Source: Ghiorsea bivora
Lineage (GTDB): Bacteria > Pseudomonadota > Zetaproteobacteria > Mariprofundales > Mariprofundaceae
Length of the DNA stretch: 64,000 bases
Assembly: GCF_000744415.1 (NCBI RefSeq)
Contig: NZ_JQLW01000013.1
Span: 24,039-88,038 of the forward strand
Direction of reading: 5' to 3'
Positions 32,382 to 42,132 of the stretch are shown here, in pieces. Each line of letters opens with the position of its first letter. Positions within the stretch are counted from its first letter, which is position 1. Made by a program: the position numbers and the translations under genes. Under the pieces are notes generated by a model. It was given only the letters and a program-made list of their open reading frames with translations, was not told the DNA's origin and searched no databases.

Positions 32382-33176
32382 ATGAATAAAGAACTTGCAG
32401 CTTGGATAGCTGAACACAAGCAGGTGAATTATACGCTTGTGGTGGGTATTAGTGGTGGGCAAGGCGCGGGGAAATCCACGCTAGCCAAAGCTTTGCAGGA
32501 TGTATTGGCGGATAGATTTAGCGTTGTTACTTTATCATTGGATGATTTGTATTTATCGCAGAATCAACGGCAAAAACTTGCGGCATCTATACACCCATTG
32601 TTTGCCACCCGTGGCGTGCCAAGCACCCATGATGTGCAATTGGGTATTCAGGTTTTGAAACAACTTAAAAGCGGGCAGGGGAAAGTGTTGCTGCCACGCT
32701 TTGATAAACAAACCGATAATCCCAAGCCGCAAGCATTATGGGAAAGTTGTGAAATACCTGTGGATATTGTGTTGTTTGAAGGTTGGTGTTTGGGGCTTGA
32801 GCCGCAAACGGAAGCAGAACTTTTAACACCTATCAATAGTTTGGAAGCCACGGAAGATAAGGGTGGTGTGTGGCGCAATCAGGTGAACAAAACACTTGGG
32901 GCTGAGTATCAAAGACTGTTTCAACACATAGATGTCATGATGTATCTTCAAGCGCCAAGTTTTGAATCGATTTTTGCATGGCGAAAGCAGCAAGAGCAAG
33001 AAACTTTTGCGCAGCAGACGAACTCTTCTGGTATGGATGATAAGGCTTTAAGGCGTTTTATGGCACACTACGAGCGTTTAACACGACATGGTTTAACAAC
33101 CATGCCTGACACTGCCGATGTGCTGCTCACTTTGGATGCATCACATCATTGCGTGGATATAAATTATAACGATTAG
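32382..33176 (+). CDS. P-loop kinase of D-glycerate 3-kinase type
   Basis: 264 residues. Walker A GISGGQGAGKST at the N-terminus, LSLDDLYLSQNQRQKLA, THDVQLGIQVL, LPRFDKQTDNP and FEGWCLGLEP match the glycerate kinase (GLYK)/YghG-like branch of phosphoribulokinase-uridine kinase P-loop enzymes. The reaction would be phosphorylation of glycerate or a related small acid. A dispersed repeat occupies its upstream region and no clear ribosome site is seen, so expression may depend on upstream transcription. Convergent with the PpiC gene, overlapping by 4 bases at the 3' ends. Confidence 0.75.
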   Translation: MNKELAAWIAEHKQVNYTLVVGISGGQGAGKSTLAKALQDVLADRFSVVTLSLDDLYLSQNQRQKLAASIHPLFATRGVPSTHDVQLGIQVLKQLKSGQGKVLLPRFDKQTDNPKPQALWESCEIPVDIVLFEGWCLGLEPQTEAELLTPINSLEATEDKGGVWRNQVNKTLGAEYQRLFQHIDVMMYLQAPSFESIFAWRKQQEQETFAQQTNSSGMDDKALRRFMAHYERLTRHGLTTMPDTADVLLTLDASHHCVDINYND

Positions 33177-33475
33177 TTGCTGCGTTTAGTGATTTCTATC
33201 AAATGATAACCAAATTTGGTTTGCACTGGACCATGCACTTGGTTGAGTTCTGCGGTAAATACCACATCATTAAATTCTTTGACCATAGCGCGTTCGCGAA
33301 ATGTACCCAAGTCACCACCTTTGGCAGATGATGGGCAAGTCGAATGTTTGGCGGCAACTTCTGCAAAGTCGGCACCTGCTTCAATTTCTTCTTTTAGCTT
33401 TTGGCATTCTGCTTCATCGGCAACCAAGATATGACGGGCTGTGGCTGTTTTTCTTTTTTTATTAAATCCAAACAT
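33173..33475 (-). CDS. PpiC-type peptidyl-prolyl isomerase (parvulin)
   Basis: 100 residues from the ATG at 33475 (AAAGGA 8 bases upstream), the length of a stand-alone parvulin. RHILVADEAECQKLKEEIEAG, FAEVAAKHSTCPSSAKGGDLGTF, VKEFNDVVFTAELNQVHGPVQT and FGYHLIEI are the standard family motifs. There is no signal peptide, so it acts in the cytoplasm as a folding catalyst, like E. coli PpiC. It lies behind the oadA-like gene but after a terminator. Confidence 0.9.
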   Translation of the reverse strand: MFGFNKKRKTATARHILVADEAECQKLKEEIEAGADFAEVAAKHSTCPSSAKGGDLGTFRERAMVKEFNDVVFTAELNQVHGPVQTKFGYHLIEITKRSN

Positions 33476-33501
33476 ATAGTTATCCTTTGTTGATATGTAA
33501 C

Positions 33502-33539
33502 AAAAAAAGCCTTGTATGAAATGCATCAAACAAGGCTTT
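33502..33539 (-). terminator. Terminator of the pyruvate carboxylase operon
   Basis: AAAGCCTTG and CAAGGCTTT (33506-33514, 33531-33539) form a 9-bp stem; on the minus strand it is followed by a run of T. Confidence 0.85.
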
Positions 33540-33562
33540 GGTTGTCGTATTAAGCGTATGGT

Positions 33563-35413
33563 TTAACCAATCTCAATCAAACATTCATCAGGGTTAACTG
33601 TATCACCCTCGGCAACATAAATGGCTTTGACTGTACCAGCTACAGGGGCGTGTACAGGATTTTCCATTTTCATGGCTTCAACAGTGACCACTGTATCACC
33701 TGCTTCAACCGCATCACCTTCTTTCACGTTTACAGCAACAATACGACCCGGCATAGGCGTGGTGACATCGCTGTCATTGCGTGCTTTAGGGCGTTTAGAA
33801 CCTTTAGAGACTTTGCCCGCATCAATGCTGCGTCCATCAAGTGTAGGCACCATTTCTGTTAAAGTTTCTAAATAAACTTCTTCTAATACATTATCCACTT
33901 TCACGTAATAAGGTTTCAAATCATCTTCAACATGACCCGTACCTTCGATTTTAATGTGGTATTCTTCACCATGAATGGTGATGTTAAACTCAGTAGGCGC
34001 AAGGGCAGGTGGTATTGCCGTTGTTGTAGACTCAACGGCATCTAACTCCAATGGTTCAGGTTTAAAGTTGCCAGATTCACGCTCAGCAAAGAATTCCAAA
34101 GCAATGCTTGGGAACATGGCATAAGATAATACATCTTCCACAGATTTTGCACGATCACCCACTTCACGGGTTAAAGCATCTAGTTCATCAGGAATCAAAT
34201 CAGCTGGACGTACGCTGATGGTTTCTTCATCACCCAAAGCTTTCTTTTGTACTTTTGCATTGATTTCACCCAGTGCTTTTCCGTACATACCTTTGAGGTA
34301 GTTTTTGGTTTCTTCGGTAATCACGCTGTATTTCTTGCCTGAAACCACATTAAGCACGGCTTGTGTGCCTACAATTTGACTGGTTGGTGTGACCAAAGAT
34401 GGATAACCAAAGTCTTTGCGAACATTGGTGATTTCGTCCAAAACTTCATCCATTTTGTCCAATGCACCTTGTTCCTTCAGCTGGTTGGCAAGGTTTGAAA
34501 TCATGCCGCCTGGGATTTGGTTGACAAAAACACGGGTATCCACGCGAGTCACATCGGATTCAAAACGCGCATATTTTTTGCGTACATCGCGGAAATAAGC
34601 AGCGACATCTTGCAATGCTTCCAAGTTTAAACCTGTGTCGTATTCGGTTTCTGCAAAGGCTGCAACCATAGATTCGGTTGCGGGGTGCGATGTACCACCC
34701 GATAATGGTGAAATAGCGGTGTCGATGATATCACAACCGGCATGTACAGCTTCCCATTGCACCATTTCAGCTACACCTGAAGTGGAGTGTGAGTGTAAAT
34801 GAAGGGGGATGTTAATCGCATCTTTTAACGCCAAAATAAGCTCTTTGGTGGCTACGGGAGTTAATAAACCTGCCATGTCTTTAATGGCAAGCGTATCACA
34901 ACCCATATCTTCAAAACCTTTGGCTAGGTCTACAAAGTAGTCCAAGGTATGCACAGGGCTGGTGGTGTAACAAATCGTACCTTCGGCATGTTTACCGTTT
35001 TCTTTCACTTGGGCAATGGCAGTGCGTACATTGCGTAAATCATTCATCGCATCAAAGGTGCGGAATACATCCACGCCATTGGCTGCTGCCATGTCTACAA
35101 ATTTACGCACCACATCATCAGCATAATGGCGGTAACCGAGCAAGTTTTGTCCGCGAAGTAACATTTGGATTTTGGTGTTAGGCATGGCTTTGTTGAGCTC
35201 GCGCAAACGCATCCATGGACCTTCTTTTAAATAACGAAGGCAAGTATCAAAGGTAGCACCACCCCAAGCTTCAACAGACCAATAACCAATTTGGTCAATT
35301 TTTTCGCAGATGGGTAACATATCATCCAAACGCATGCGGGTTGCCAATAATGATTGGTGACCATCGCGCAGGGCAAGTTCAGTAATCGCTAGTTTTTTCT
35401 TTGCTTGTGTCAT
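33563..35413 (-). CDS. oadA: Pyruvate carboxylase subunit B / oxaloacetate decarboxylase alpha
   Basis: 616 residues: carboxyltransferase barrel (ELALRDGHQSLLATRMR, GGATFDTCLRYL, LHLHSHSTSGVAEM), a PYC/OADA linking domain, and a C-terminal biotinyl domain with the biotin Lys in VEAMKMENPVH. With the biotin-carboxylase gene just upstream it forms the two-subunit pyruvate carboxylase, making oxaloacetate from pyruvate and bicarbonate; no membrane decarboxylase subunits (OadB/G) lie nearby, which favours the carboxylase role. The two genes are 17 bases apart. Confidence 0.9.
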   Translation of the reverse strand: MTQAKKKLAITELALRDGHQSLLATRMRLDDMLPICEKIDQIGYWSVEAWGGATFDTCLRYLKEGPWMRLRELNKAMPNTKIQMLLRGQNLLGYRHYADDVVRKFVDMAAANGVDVFRTFDAMNDLRNVRTAIAQVKENGKHAEGTICYTTSPVHTLDYFVDLAKGFEDMGCDTLAIKDMAGLLTPVATKELILALKDAINIPLHLHSHSTSGVAEMVQWEAVHAGCDIIDTAISPLSGGTSHPATESMVAAFAETEYDTGLNLEALQDVAAYFRDVRKKYARFESDVTRVDTRVFVNQIPGGMISNLANQLKEQGALDKMDEVLDEITNVRKDFGYPSLVTPTSQIVGTQAVLNVVSGKKYSVITEETKNYLKGMYGKALGEINAKVQKKALGDEETISVRPADLIPDELDALTREVGDRAKSVEDVLSYAMFPSIALEFFAERESGNFKPEPLELDAVESTTTAIPPALAPTEFNITIHGEEYHIKIEGTGHVEDDLKPYYVKVDNVLEEVYLETLTEMVPTLDGRSIDAGKVSKGSKRPKARNDSDVTTPMPGRIVAVNVKEGDAVEAGDTVVTVEAMKMENPVHAPVAGTVKAIYVAEGDTVNPDECLIEIG

Positions 35414-35429
35414 CTATTCAATCCTTTTC

Positions 35430-36848
35430 CTACAATCCTGCGTGTGCGGCAATGGCAACTGCCACAGCTGCGGCAATATCTTCACGCGATTCAAATGGTT
35501 TATAATCAAGTAAGTCTGCATGTTGCTCCATAAAACCAGTATCAAACTGACCTTTGAGGAATACATCAGAAAGTGCAATATTACGATAAAATGCCAAAGT
35601 CGTTTTAACGCCGCGAATATCATATTCTTTAAGTGCACGTTGTGAACGTTTAACGGCATGTTGCCAATCCGGTGCCCAAATGGTGAGTTTGGCACACATG
35701 GAATCGTAATGTGGAGGAATGGTGTATCCAGGGTAGACGCAGCCATCGACGCGAATACCAGGGCCTCCTGGTGAATGGTAACGTGTAATGCGCCCAGGGT
35801 TAGGGAAGAATCCATTTTGCGGATCTTCTGCATTCACACGAAATTCAATCGCACTGCCTTTAAAACTTAAATCTTCTTGTTTGAAGGGAAGTGGCTCTCC
35901 TGCAGCAATGGCAATTTGTTGTGCTACAATATCTACGCCTGTAATGGCTTCGGTGATGGTATGCTCAACTTGCAAACGGGTATTCATTTCCATGAAGAAA
36001 AAGTCATGATTTTTATCAACCAAAAACTCTACAGTGCCTGCATTCACATAACCCACAGCCAGTGCTGCCTGCACGGCGACTTCACCCATTTTTGTACGAA
36101 GTTCATCTGTAATATAATTGGAAGGAGCAATTTCAATGAGTTTTTGATTGCGGCGTTGAATAGAGCAGTCGCGCTCAAACAAATGTACACAGTTACCGTG
36201 CGAGTCTGCCAATATTTGAAACTCAATATGGCGTGGCTCTACAATACATTTTTCCATGAATAACTCGCCATTACCAAAAGCAGTCATGGCTTCATTGGTG
36301 GTGAGTTCATAGTTTTCAACAACTTCTGCATCACTGTCACAACGGCGAATACCGCGCCCACCACCGCCTGCAGCAGCTTTAAGCATAACGGGGTAACCCA
36401 TGGCTTGTGCAGTTTCTACAGCTTCTTCTACACTAACCAATGAGGCTTCCGTACCTGGAATACAAGGCACACCAGCAGCCAGCATAGCAGTACGCGCATT
36501 GGTCTTGCTGCCCATATTTTCAATGGCTTCGGGAGAGGGGCCAATATAGGTAATGCCAGCATCAATCACAGCTTGGGCAAAATCAGGATTTTCAGAAAGG
36601 AAACCATAACCGGGGTGAATAGCATCCACTTTGGCTTTGATGGCAATGTCCACGATACGGTGAATATTTAAGTAACTTTTGACGGGGTCTGGACCAATTA
36701 AAATGGCTTTGTCGGCTTTTTTTACGTGTAGGGCATGGCTGTCTGGTTCGGAAAACACAGCAACAGACTCAATGCCTAGCTCATTGCAGGCACGAATAAT
36801 ACGGATGGCACATTCGCCACGGTTAGCAATTAGGATGCGTTTAAACAA
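35430..36848 (-). CDS. pycA: Pyruvate carboxylase subunit A (biotin carboxylase)
   Basis: 472 residues of the ATP-grasp biotin carboxylase fold: RILIANRGECAIRIIRACNELG at the start, HPGYGFLSENPDFA, the glycine-rich ATP lid KAAAGGGGRGIRR, EMNTRLQVEHTITEAITGVD and FRVNAEDP. It carboxylates the biotin on the partner subunit. It could equally be AccC of acetyl-CoA carboxylase; the adjacent oadA-like gene favours pycA. Confidence 0.88.
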   Translation of the reverse strand: MFKRILIANRGECAIRIIRACNELGIESVAVFSEPDSHALHVKKADKAILIGPDPVKSYLNIHRIVDIAIKAKVDAIHPGYGFLSENPDFAQAVIDAGITYIGPSPEAIENMGSKTNARTAMLAAGVPCIPGTEASLVSVEEAVETAQAMGYPVMLKAAAGGGGRGIRRCDSDAEVVENYELTTNEAMTAFGNGELFMEKCIVEPRHIEFQILADSHGNCVHLFERDCSIQRRNQKLIEIAPSNYITDELRTKMGEVAVQAALAVGYVNAGTVEFLVDKNHDFFFMEMNTRLQVEHTITEAITGVDIVAQQIAIAAGEPLPFKQEDLSFKGSAIEFRVNAEDPQNGFFPNPGRITRYHSPGGPGIRVDGCVYPGYTIPPHYDSMCAKLTIWAPDWQHAVKRSQRALKEYDIRGVKTTLAFYRNIALSDVFLKGQFDTGFMEQHADLLDYKPFESREDIAAAVAVAIAAHAGL

Positions 36849-36892
36849 CTGGCTTACTCCTTTTCATTCAAGCGAGGCATGCTAGAGAAAAC

Positions 36893-36907
36893 TTGCCCTC
36901 TGGGCAA
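36893..36907 (-). terminator. Short hairpin between kinase gene and pycA
   Basis: TTGCCC-TCT-GGGCAA; on the minus strand GTTTTCT follows. It may end the argS-to-kinase transcript before pycA. Only 6 bp of stem. Confidence 0.4.
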
Positions 36908-36924
36908 TTGTTAAATGATGCTTT

Positions 36925-37881
36925 TTAAGCGTTTAGCAGCGGTATTTGTAGTGATAATGCCTGCAATTCTTGCATGCAGTGTTGATGTGTTAAAGGGATT
37001 TCGTCTAGAAACTGTGTTTTGCCATCACGATGTGCCAATCTGGCAAAAATACCCAAAACTTTAATGTGGCGTTGCAAGGAAGTCAGGCGAACAGCGCGAT
37101 GCCAGACCTCAAAGTCTTGAAATTTTTCTTTATATTTGGTGTTTAAGTTCGTAAAAAAGTGTTTGCTCCAATGGCGGCGTTCTGTTTCAGGGTAATCTTG
37201 GTAACAATCGTATAATAAAGATGCCAAATCATAGGTAACAGGGCCAACCACGGCATCTTGGAAATCAATAATACCCAAGGGTAGCCCATTTTTGGGAACC
37301 ATGAGATTACGACTATGGTAATCCAAGTGTACGGCAGCCTGGGGTAAACCATGAATTTTTTTGAGAAGGGGTTGCAATACTTGGTGAAAAGCTTGGCGCT
37401 GTGCTGGGTTGGGTGTTAAACCGTGGATGTGGGGCAGGTACCAGTCCAAATATAAGTCGCACTCACGTTGCATGCGTGTGGTACCAAAACAAGGAAGTTT
37501 GAGTGTGTTTGGCGCTGCTTGTAAGCGGTGGAGTTGTTCCAAGGCATCTGTAAATAAGGGGTCAATGACATGGTTTTTTTCGTGATAAACAGACCAAGTG
37601 ACATCACCAAAGTCTTCAAGCAATAAAAAGCCTTGATGTTGGTCGCGAATGATGATTTTGGGAACGCGAAGTTGATGTTGGGCTAACCAATCACCAATTT
37701 GAACAAAAGGGGTGACATCTTCTTTTTCAGGTGGGGCATCCATGAGTACATAGTTCTCTTCGGCTGTTGAAATACGAAAGTAACGGCGAAAAGATGCATC
37801 ACCAGCAAGGTTATGTATCTCAAAGTGAGAAAAATGTTTGCCTAACCATTGTTTTGCTTGCTCCAAACGCAAATCACTCAT
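36925..37881 (-). CDS. Aminoglycoside-phosphotransferase-fold sugar kinase (AmgK-like)
   Basis: 318 residues of the APH/choline-kinase fold: AGDASFRRYFRI and YVLMDAPPEKEDVTPFVQI at the N-terminus, LLEDFGD, the catalytic loop HLDYHSRNLM with Asp and Asn, and IIDFQDAVVGPVTYDLASLL with the metal-binding DFQDA. These match AmgK, which phosphorylates N-acetylmuramate/N-acetylglucosamine at the anomeric position in peptidoglycan recycling. The usual partner MurU is not next to it here. ATGA-type overlap with the SPOR gene upstream. Confidence 0.78.
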   Translation of the reverse strand: MSDLRLEQAKQWLGKHFSHFEIHNLAGDASFRRYFRISTAEENYVLMDAPPEKEDVTPFVQIGDWLAQHQLRVPKIIIRDQHQGFLLLEDFGDVTWSVYHEKNHVIDPLFTDALEQLHRLQAAPNTLKLPCFGTTRMQRECDLYLDWYLPHIHGLTPNPAQRQAFHQVLQPLLKKIHGLPQAAVHLDYHSRNLMVPKNGLPLGIIDFQDAVVGPVTYDLASLLYDCYQDYPETERRHWSKHFFTNLNTKYKEKFQDFEVWHRAVRLTSLQRHIKVLGIFARLAHRDGKTQFLDEIPLTHQHCMQELQALSLQIPLLNA

Positions 37882-38603
37882 TCTGTGATAAGTATGCCCG
37901 TAATTTGGAGTTTACTTTTAATTGCTTCTTTGGCACGTAAAGCATGTTCGCGCTGTTCAAAAGGAAGGGTTAGAACACGGTAACGTATACCAATATTGGC
38001 TAGACTCACTTGTTGAATTTCGGCAGGGATGTCATCTTGGCGTAAAAGCTGCACCAAGTTTCCAGCATCTTTTTCATGTTTAAAGGATGCAATTTGAATG
38101 CGATAGTGTTGGGTTGGCGTGCGCATTTCTTGTTCAATAATTGCATTTAAACGTTTTTCGGTTAGCGCTAGGTCGGTTTGCTGTTCGTTGATGATGGAGT
38201 GTGCTTTGCGTTGCGTTCCGGGTTGCGCATGGTTTGGGGTATCTTTGGGGCTAGCGTTTAAAGGTTCTGGTGTGATGGATTGGTTGGGAAGCTCAGTGTA
38301 AAAGGTGAGTTCACCCAGCTGTGATGTTGCTGCTTCAGGTTTTTTAACTTTGGCAGCCTCTTTTTTGAAGGCTTCAATTTTTTGTTGCTGTTTTTCCAGC
38401 TTTTTCATCAATGCTTCGTATTGTTTGCCCTTATTGCTTTCTAAACCATGTTTCTCTCCCATGAAAAAACCAACAGCAAAACATGCAATGGCAAACATGA
38501 CGGCTAACATCACAATCAAACTGGTTTTGGATTGAGAAGGGGCAGATGAACGCTCAGAATTATTGTTTTGAGGTTCGCTATAAGCAAAGTCTTTATCACT
38601 CAC
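37878..38603 (-). CDS. SPOR-domain membrane protein
   Basis: 241 residues. A cytoplasmic start, one transmembrane helix (LIVMLAVMFAIACFAVGFFMG, about 30-50), a coiled-coil-like charged stretch (KQYEALMKKLEKQQQKIEAFKKEAAKV), a proline-rich linker and a C-terminal SPOR domain (HYRIQIASFKHEKDAGNLVQLL...RYRVLTLPFEQREHALRAKEAIK). SPOR domains bind denuded glycan strands at the division site, so it is probably a septal cell-envelope protein. The start codon touches the argS stop. Confidence 0.85.
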   Translation of the reverse strand: MSDKDFAYSEPQNNNSERSSAPSQSKTSLIVMLAVMFAIACFAVGFFMGEKHGLESNKGKQYEALMKKLEKQQQKIEAFKKEAAKVKKPEAATSQLGELTFYTELPNQSITPEPLNASPKDTPNHAQPGTQRKAHSIINEQQTDLALTEKRLNAIIEQEMRTPTQHYRIQIASFKHEKDAGNLVQLLRQDDIPAEIQQVSLANIGIRYRVLTLPFEQREHALRAKEAIKSKLQITGILITE

Positions 38604-40318
38604 TACATCGACTCCGGTGCATCAACACCCAACAGCCCAAGTGCATTTTTAATCACTTGTGCAGTGGCTTGTAGCAGTAATAAACGCGCTTGCATCAATT
38701 CTTCTTCCACGCCGAGTACACGATTGTGGTGATAGAAGCTGTGAAAAGCGGCTGCAAGCTGCATGATAAATGTAGCAATACGGTAAGGTTCACGACGGCT
38801 GGCTGCGGTGTCTAACATTTCAGGGTAGGATAAAAGCATTTGAATCAGTTTTTTGGCTTCATCGCTCACCAATAAAGAACTGTCCACGTCTTTGGCGTCT
38901 GCAATGTTTACGCCTTCTTCTTTGGCTTTGCGCAGCACAGCATGAATACGGGCATGGGCATATTGCACATAATACACGGGATTTTCGGCATCTTTGGCTT
39001 TGGCAGCTTCCAAATCAAAATCAAATTGGCTTTCAATGCGGCGGGTCATGAAGTTAAAGCGCACGGCATCTTTGCCCACTTCTTCCACCACTTCACTTAA
39101 GGTGACAAACGTGCCTGCGCGTTTGCTCATTTTAAAGGGTACACCATCGCGGGTAAGGTTAACCATTTGCACCAGCAATACTTCAGGTTGTTTTTCTAAG
39201 CCCGTTAAAGCTTTCATGGCTGCTTGAACGCGGGTGATATAACCACCGTGGTCTGCGCCCCAAATATCAATCATATGTTTGAAGCCGCGCTCAAACTTGT
39301 CGGTGTGGTAAGCAATGTCTGCAGCGAAGTAGGTGGCAGTACCATCTTGTTTTTGTAAAGGTCTATCCACATCATCACCAAAATCAGTGGTGCGGAACAA
39401 GCGTTGCTCTACTGGGTTATAGTTTTCAACTTCTTTCCCTTTGGGTGGCGGAAGTGTGCCTGTATAAATCAAATCATCGGCTTCAAGTTTTTCAATCAGC
39501 TGATTGACCTTGCCTGATTCATGCAATGTTTTCTCTGAAAAATACTGGTCAAATTCAATACCAATTTCTTTAAGGTCTTGGCGAATCATAGCCATATTGG
39601 CATCCACGGATAATGCACCAATATTTTTTAGGCGTGTATCTTCATCCATGTTTTCAAAATGGGTGTAATCTTGTTTGCCCAAGATTTCTTTGGCGATATC
39701 AATAATATAATCACCAGGATAAGCGGAATCTGGGAATGTAATGTTTAAACCTTGAAGCTCTTGCATGCGTAGCCAAACTGAGTTTGCCAATACACCAATT
39801 TGATTACCTGCATCATTGATGTAATATTCTTTATGCACCTTGTAACCACGGGCATTGAGCAAGTTGGCAAGCGAATCACCAACCACCGCGCCACGACCAT
39901 GACCCACATGCATAGGGCCAGTTGGATTGGCTGAAACAAATTCAAGGTTAACCGCTTCACCATTTTGATTGTCGATGCAACCGTATGTTAAACCTTGGCT
40001 AAGAATATCTTTAAGAATATCGGTTTCGCCGCCTGCCTTGAGTTTGATGTTAATAAATCCTGGTCCTGCAATGTCTGCGCCTTCTACAGCATCAGGGAAT
40101 TGAACCTTGGCTAGAATTGTTTCTGCAACTTGGCGTGGGTTTTGTTTGAGCAAACCAGCCAAAGGCATGGCAATATTTACAGCATAATCCCCATGCTCTT
40201 TTTGTTTGGGGCGGGTTAAGACAACAGTTGGGGCTTTGTTGGTATCGATACCAGCCATTAAGCTGTCAACAGCTTGTTGCAAGGCTTGGCAAATTTGCTC
40301 TTTTAGAGATGGTTGCAA
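38603..40318 (-). CDS. argS: Arginyl-tRNA synthetase
   Basis: 571 residues, full length. It joins arginine to its tRNA. Class I motifs are SANPTGPMHVGHGRGAVVGD (HIGH-type) and MSKRAGTF (KMSKS-type); the N-terminal Add-1 domain and C-terminal anticodon-binding DALR domain (YAHARIHAVLRKA) are present. Its stop shares a base with the SPOR gene start, so translation is coupled. Confidence 0.97.
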   Translation of the reverse strand: MQPSLKEQICQALQQAVDSLMAGIDTNKAPTVVLTRPKQKEHGDYAVNIAMPLAGLLKQNPRQVAETILAKVQFPDAVEGADIAGPGFINIKLKAGGETDILKDILSQGLTYGCIDNQNGEAVNLEFVSANPTGPMHVGHGRGAVVGDSLANLLNARGYKVHKEYYINDAGNQIGVLANSVWLRMQELQGLNITFPDSAYPGDYIIDIAKEILGKQDYTHFENMDEDTRLKNIGALSVDANMAMIRQDLKEIGIEFDQYFSEKTLHESGKVNQLIEKLEADDLIYTGTLPPPKGKEVENYNPVEQRLFRTTDFGDDVDRPLQKQDGTATYFAADIAYHTDKFERGFKHMIDIWGADHGGYITRVQAAMKALTGLEKQPEVLLVQMVNLTRDGVPFKMSKRAGTFVTLSEVVEEVGKDAVRFNFMTRRIESQFDFDLEAAKAKDAENPVYYVQYAHARIHAVLRKAKEEGVNIADAKDVDSSLLVSDEAKKLIQMLLSYPEMLDTAASRREPYRIATFIMQLAAAFHSFYHHNRVLGVEEELMQARLLLLQATAQVIKNALGLLGVDAPESM

Positions 40319-40350
40319 GGAAAACTCCGTTAATGATAAGGCAGGCTATC

Positions 40351-40680
40351 TTATTTAGAACTTGTTTTTTCTGCAATACATTGCAGAGGGTGATTGTGTT
40401 TGCGGCTATAACTTTCGACTTGCAAAGCTTTGCTCTCGGCTAGGTCTTTGGGGTATACACCACACACACCTCGCCCCTGAACATGCACTTGCATGGTGAT
40501 GCGTTGGGCTTGTTCATCATCTTTACCAAAAAAGCGCATCAGCACATCTTCAACAAAATCCATGGGGGTGAAGTCGTCATTTAACAGCACAACCTCATAC
40601 ATAGAAGGCGGTTTGATGTCGGTATGATTTTCTAAAGCTTCAATTGTTTGTTCTTGATCAGGTGTTTGAATCGTAGGCAT
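40351..40680 (-). CDS. clpS: ClpS adaptor of ClpAP
   Basis: 109 residues. [24 protein letters not shown] with the N-degron pocket Asp/Asn residues, then [29 protein letters not shown], the conserved ClpS fold. It hands N-end-rule substrates to the ClpA ATPase. No clpA follows within the window; argS lies 33 bases behind. Its upstream region, shared with alaC, contains a sigma-54-like site in the opposite direction. Confidence 0.95.
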   Translation of the reverse strand: MPTIQTPDQEQTIEALENHTDIKPPSMYEVVLLNDDFTPMDFVEDVLMRFFGKDDEQAQRITMQVHVQGRGVCGVYPKDLAESKALQVESYSRKHNHPLQCIAEKTSSK

Positions 40681-40723
40681 GTCGCAATGCTACAAAGTCA
40701 GGGCAATGATGCCAAGTGTGAAA

Positions 40724-40738
40724 TGGCACAAAGATTGC
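40724..40738 (+). promoter_or_regulatory. Sigma-54-type promoter, target unclear
   Basis: TGGCAC-AAAGA-TTGC with exactly 10 bases between GG and GC, fits the -24/-12 consensus and points right. The nearest gene in that direction is alaC, 200 bases on. The start would be near 40750. Either a long alaC leader or a small RNA is possible. Confidence 0.45.
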
Positions 40739-40881
40739 CTATGATAGATTTTATTCATGATGTTGGGTGTGATGACAGTCATCTACTTATCGGAGCTTGA
40801 ATAGTGAAAGTGTGGCAAAAGTGTTTGAAAGGATGACAAAACACATGTTTTTTGTATGAAAATTTGAGACTTTGAAGTTAA

Positions 40882-40911
40882 TTGTTTGACGTTTAAAAAG
40901 CGGCTTATAAA
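40882..40911 (+). promoter_or_regulatory. Candidate sigma-70 promoter of alaC-hom
   Basis: TTGTTT, 18 bases, TATAAA. Start about 30 bases before the alaC ATG. TTGACG overlaps at 40886 but its spacing to the -10 is too short. Confidence 0.4.
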
Positions 40912-40946
40912 GTCGTGGTTAATTTTTTTGGGAGTTCTATCAACGT

Positions 40947-42131
40947 ATGCGCGAATTTGAGAAAATTAAACGTCTTCCACCTTATGTGTTTGCACAGGTA
41001 AACCAATTAAAAATGGAGCTGCGTCGCGCAGATAAAGATATCATCGACTTTGGCATGGGCAATCCAGACCAAGCAACGCCGCAACATATTATTGATAAAC
41101 TTTGTGAAGCTGCTCAAGATGGACGTAACCATAGATATTCAGTATCTCGAGGCATTGATGGTTTGCGCAAAGCTGTATGCGGCTGGTACAAACGTAAGTT
41201 TGATGTGGACTTAGACCCTGAAACTGAAGCTATTGTTACCATTGGTTCCAAAGAAGGTTTAGCCCATCTAGCCGTAGCAATCACATCTCCTGGTGATTTG
41301 ATTTTATCACCCAACCCAGCTTATCCGATTCACCCCTATGGTTTTATTATTGCAGGTGCAGATATCCGTCATGTACCTATGGGTGCGGATAGAGATTATT
41401 TTGCTGATATTGAAAAAGCAGTGAAAGATTCATGGCCACGCCCTAAAATTATTATTGTAAACTTTCCATCCAACCCTACCGCACAGGTGGTAGACTTGGA
41501 CTTTTATGTAAAACTGGTGGATTTTGCCAAAGAAAATGATCTGATTATTATTTCTGATATTGCTTATGCAGAAATCACCTTTGATGATTATGAGTGTCCA
41601 TCGATTATGCAGGTACCGGGCGCAAAAGAAGTAGCCGTCGAATTTTATTCATTGTCTAAAACTTACAATATGCCGGGCTGGCGTATTGGGTTTATGGTGG
41701 GTAACAGTGAGATTGTTGGCGCATTGGGTAAAATTAAATCGTATTTGGATTACGGGATGTTTCAACCTTTACAAATCGCTGCATGTGCAGCACTTAATGG
41801 TCCACAAGATTGTGTAGAAGATATTCGAAGTATGTATCAATCCCGCAGAGATGTGTTGATTAAAGGTTTACATAATATGGGCTGGATGGCGGAAAGCCCG
41901 AAAGCAACCATGTTTGTGTGGGCTGAAATACCCGATGAGTTTAAAGCCATGGGTTCGATTGAGTTCTCGAAAAAGATGTTGGTTGAAGCAGGTGTTGCAG
42001 TAAGCCCAGGCATTGGTTTTGGTGAGTATGGCGATAGCCATGTTCGTATTGCTTTGATTGAAAATGAACACAGAACACGCCAAGCATTGCGTGGTATTAA
42101 AAGTTTCTTAAACGCTGGAAGTGGAGTGTAA
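40947..42131 (+). CDS. alaC: Alanine transaminase of AlaC type
   Basis: 394 residues, PLP-dependent class I aminotransferase. The phosphate and cofactor motifs are [29 protein letters not shown] and [18 protein letters not shown] with the Schiff-base Lys in [10 protein letters not shown]. Highest similarity by memory is with AlaC/AAT enzymes that make alanine from pyruvate, found directly before hom in many proteobacteria. The homoserine dehydrogenase gene follows at once, so both belong to one operon for aspartate-family/alanine synthesis. Confidence 0.85.
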   Translation: MREFEKIKRLPPYVFAQVNQLKMELRRADKDIIDFGMGNPDQATPQHIIDKLCEAAQDGRNHRYSVSRGIDGLRKAVCGWYKRKFDVDLDPETEAIVTIGSKEGLAHLAVAITSPGDLILSPNPAYPIHPYGFIIAGADIRHVPMGADRDYFADIEKAVKDSWPRPKIIIVNFPSNPTAQVVDLDFYVKLVDFAKENDLIIISDIAYAEITFDDYECPSIMQVPGAKEVAVEFYSLSKTYNMPGWRIGFMVGNSEIVGALGKIKSYLDYGMFQPLQIAACAALNGPQDCVEDIRSMYQSRRDVLIKGLHNMGWMAESPKATMFVWAEIPDEFKAMGSIEFSKKMLVEAGVAVSPGIGFGEYGDSHVRIALIENEHRTRQALRGIKSFLNAGSGV

Positions 42132-42132
42132 G

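Noticed and set aside
36679..36885. Plus-strand ORFs inside pycA, oadA, argS and rlhA
   Set aside because: They are antisense shadows of well-supported genes with no ribosome sites or family motifs.
40757..40804. 15-codon ORF behind the sigma-54 site
   Set aside because: No ribosome site and hydrophobic sequence of no recognisable kind; too short to support.
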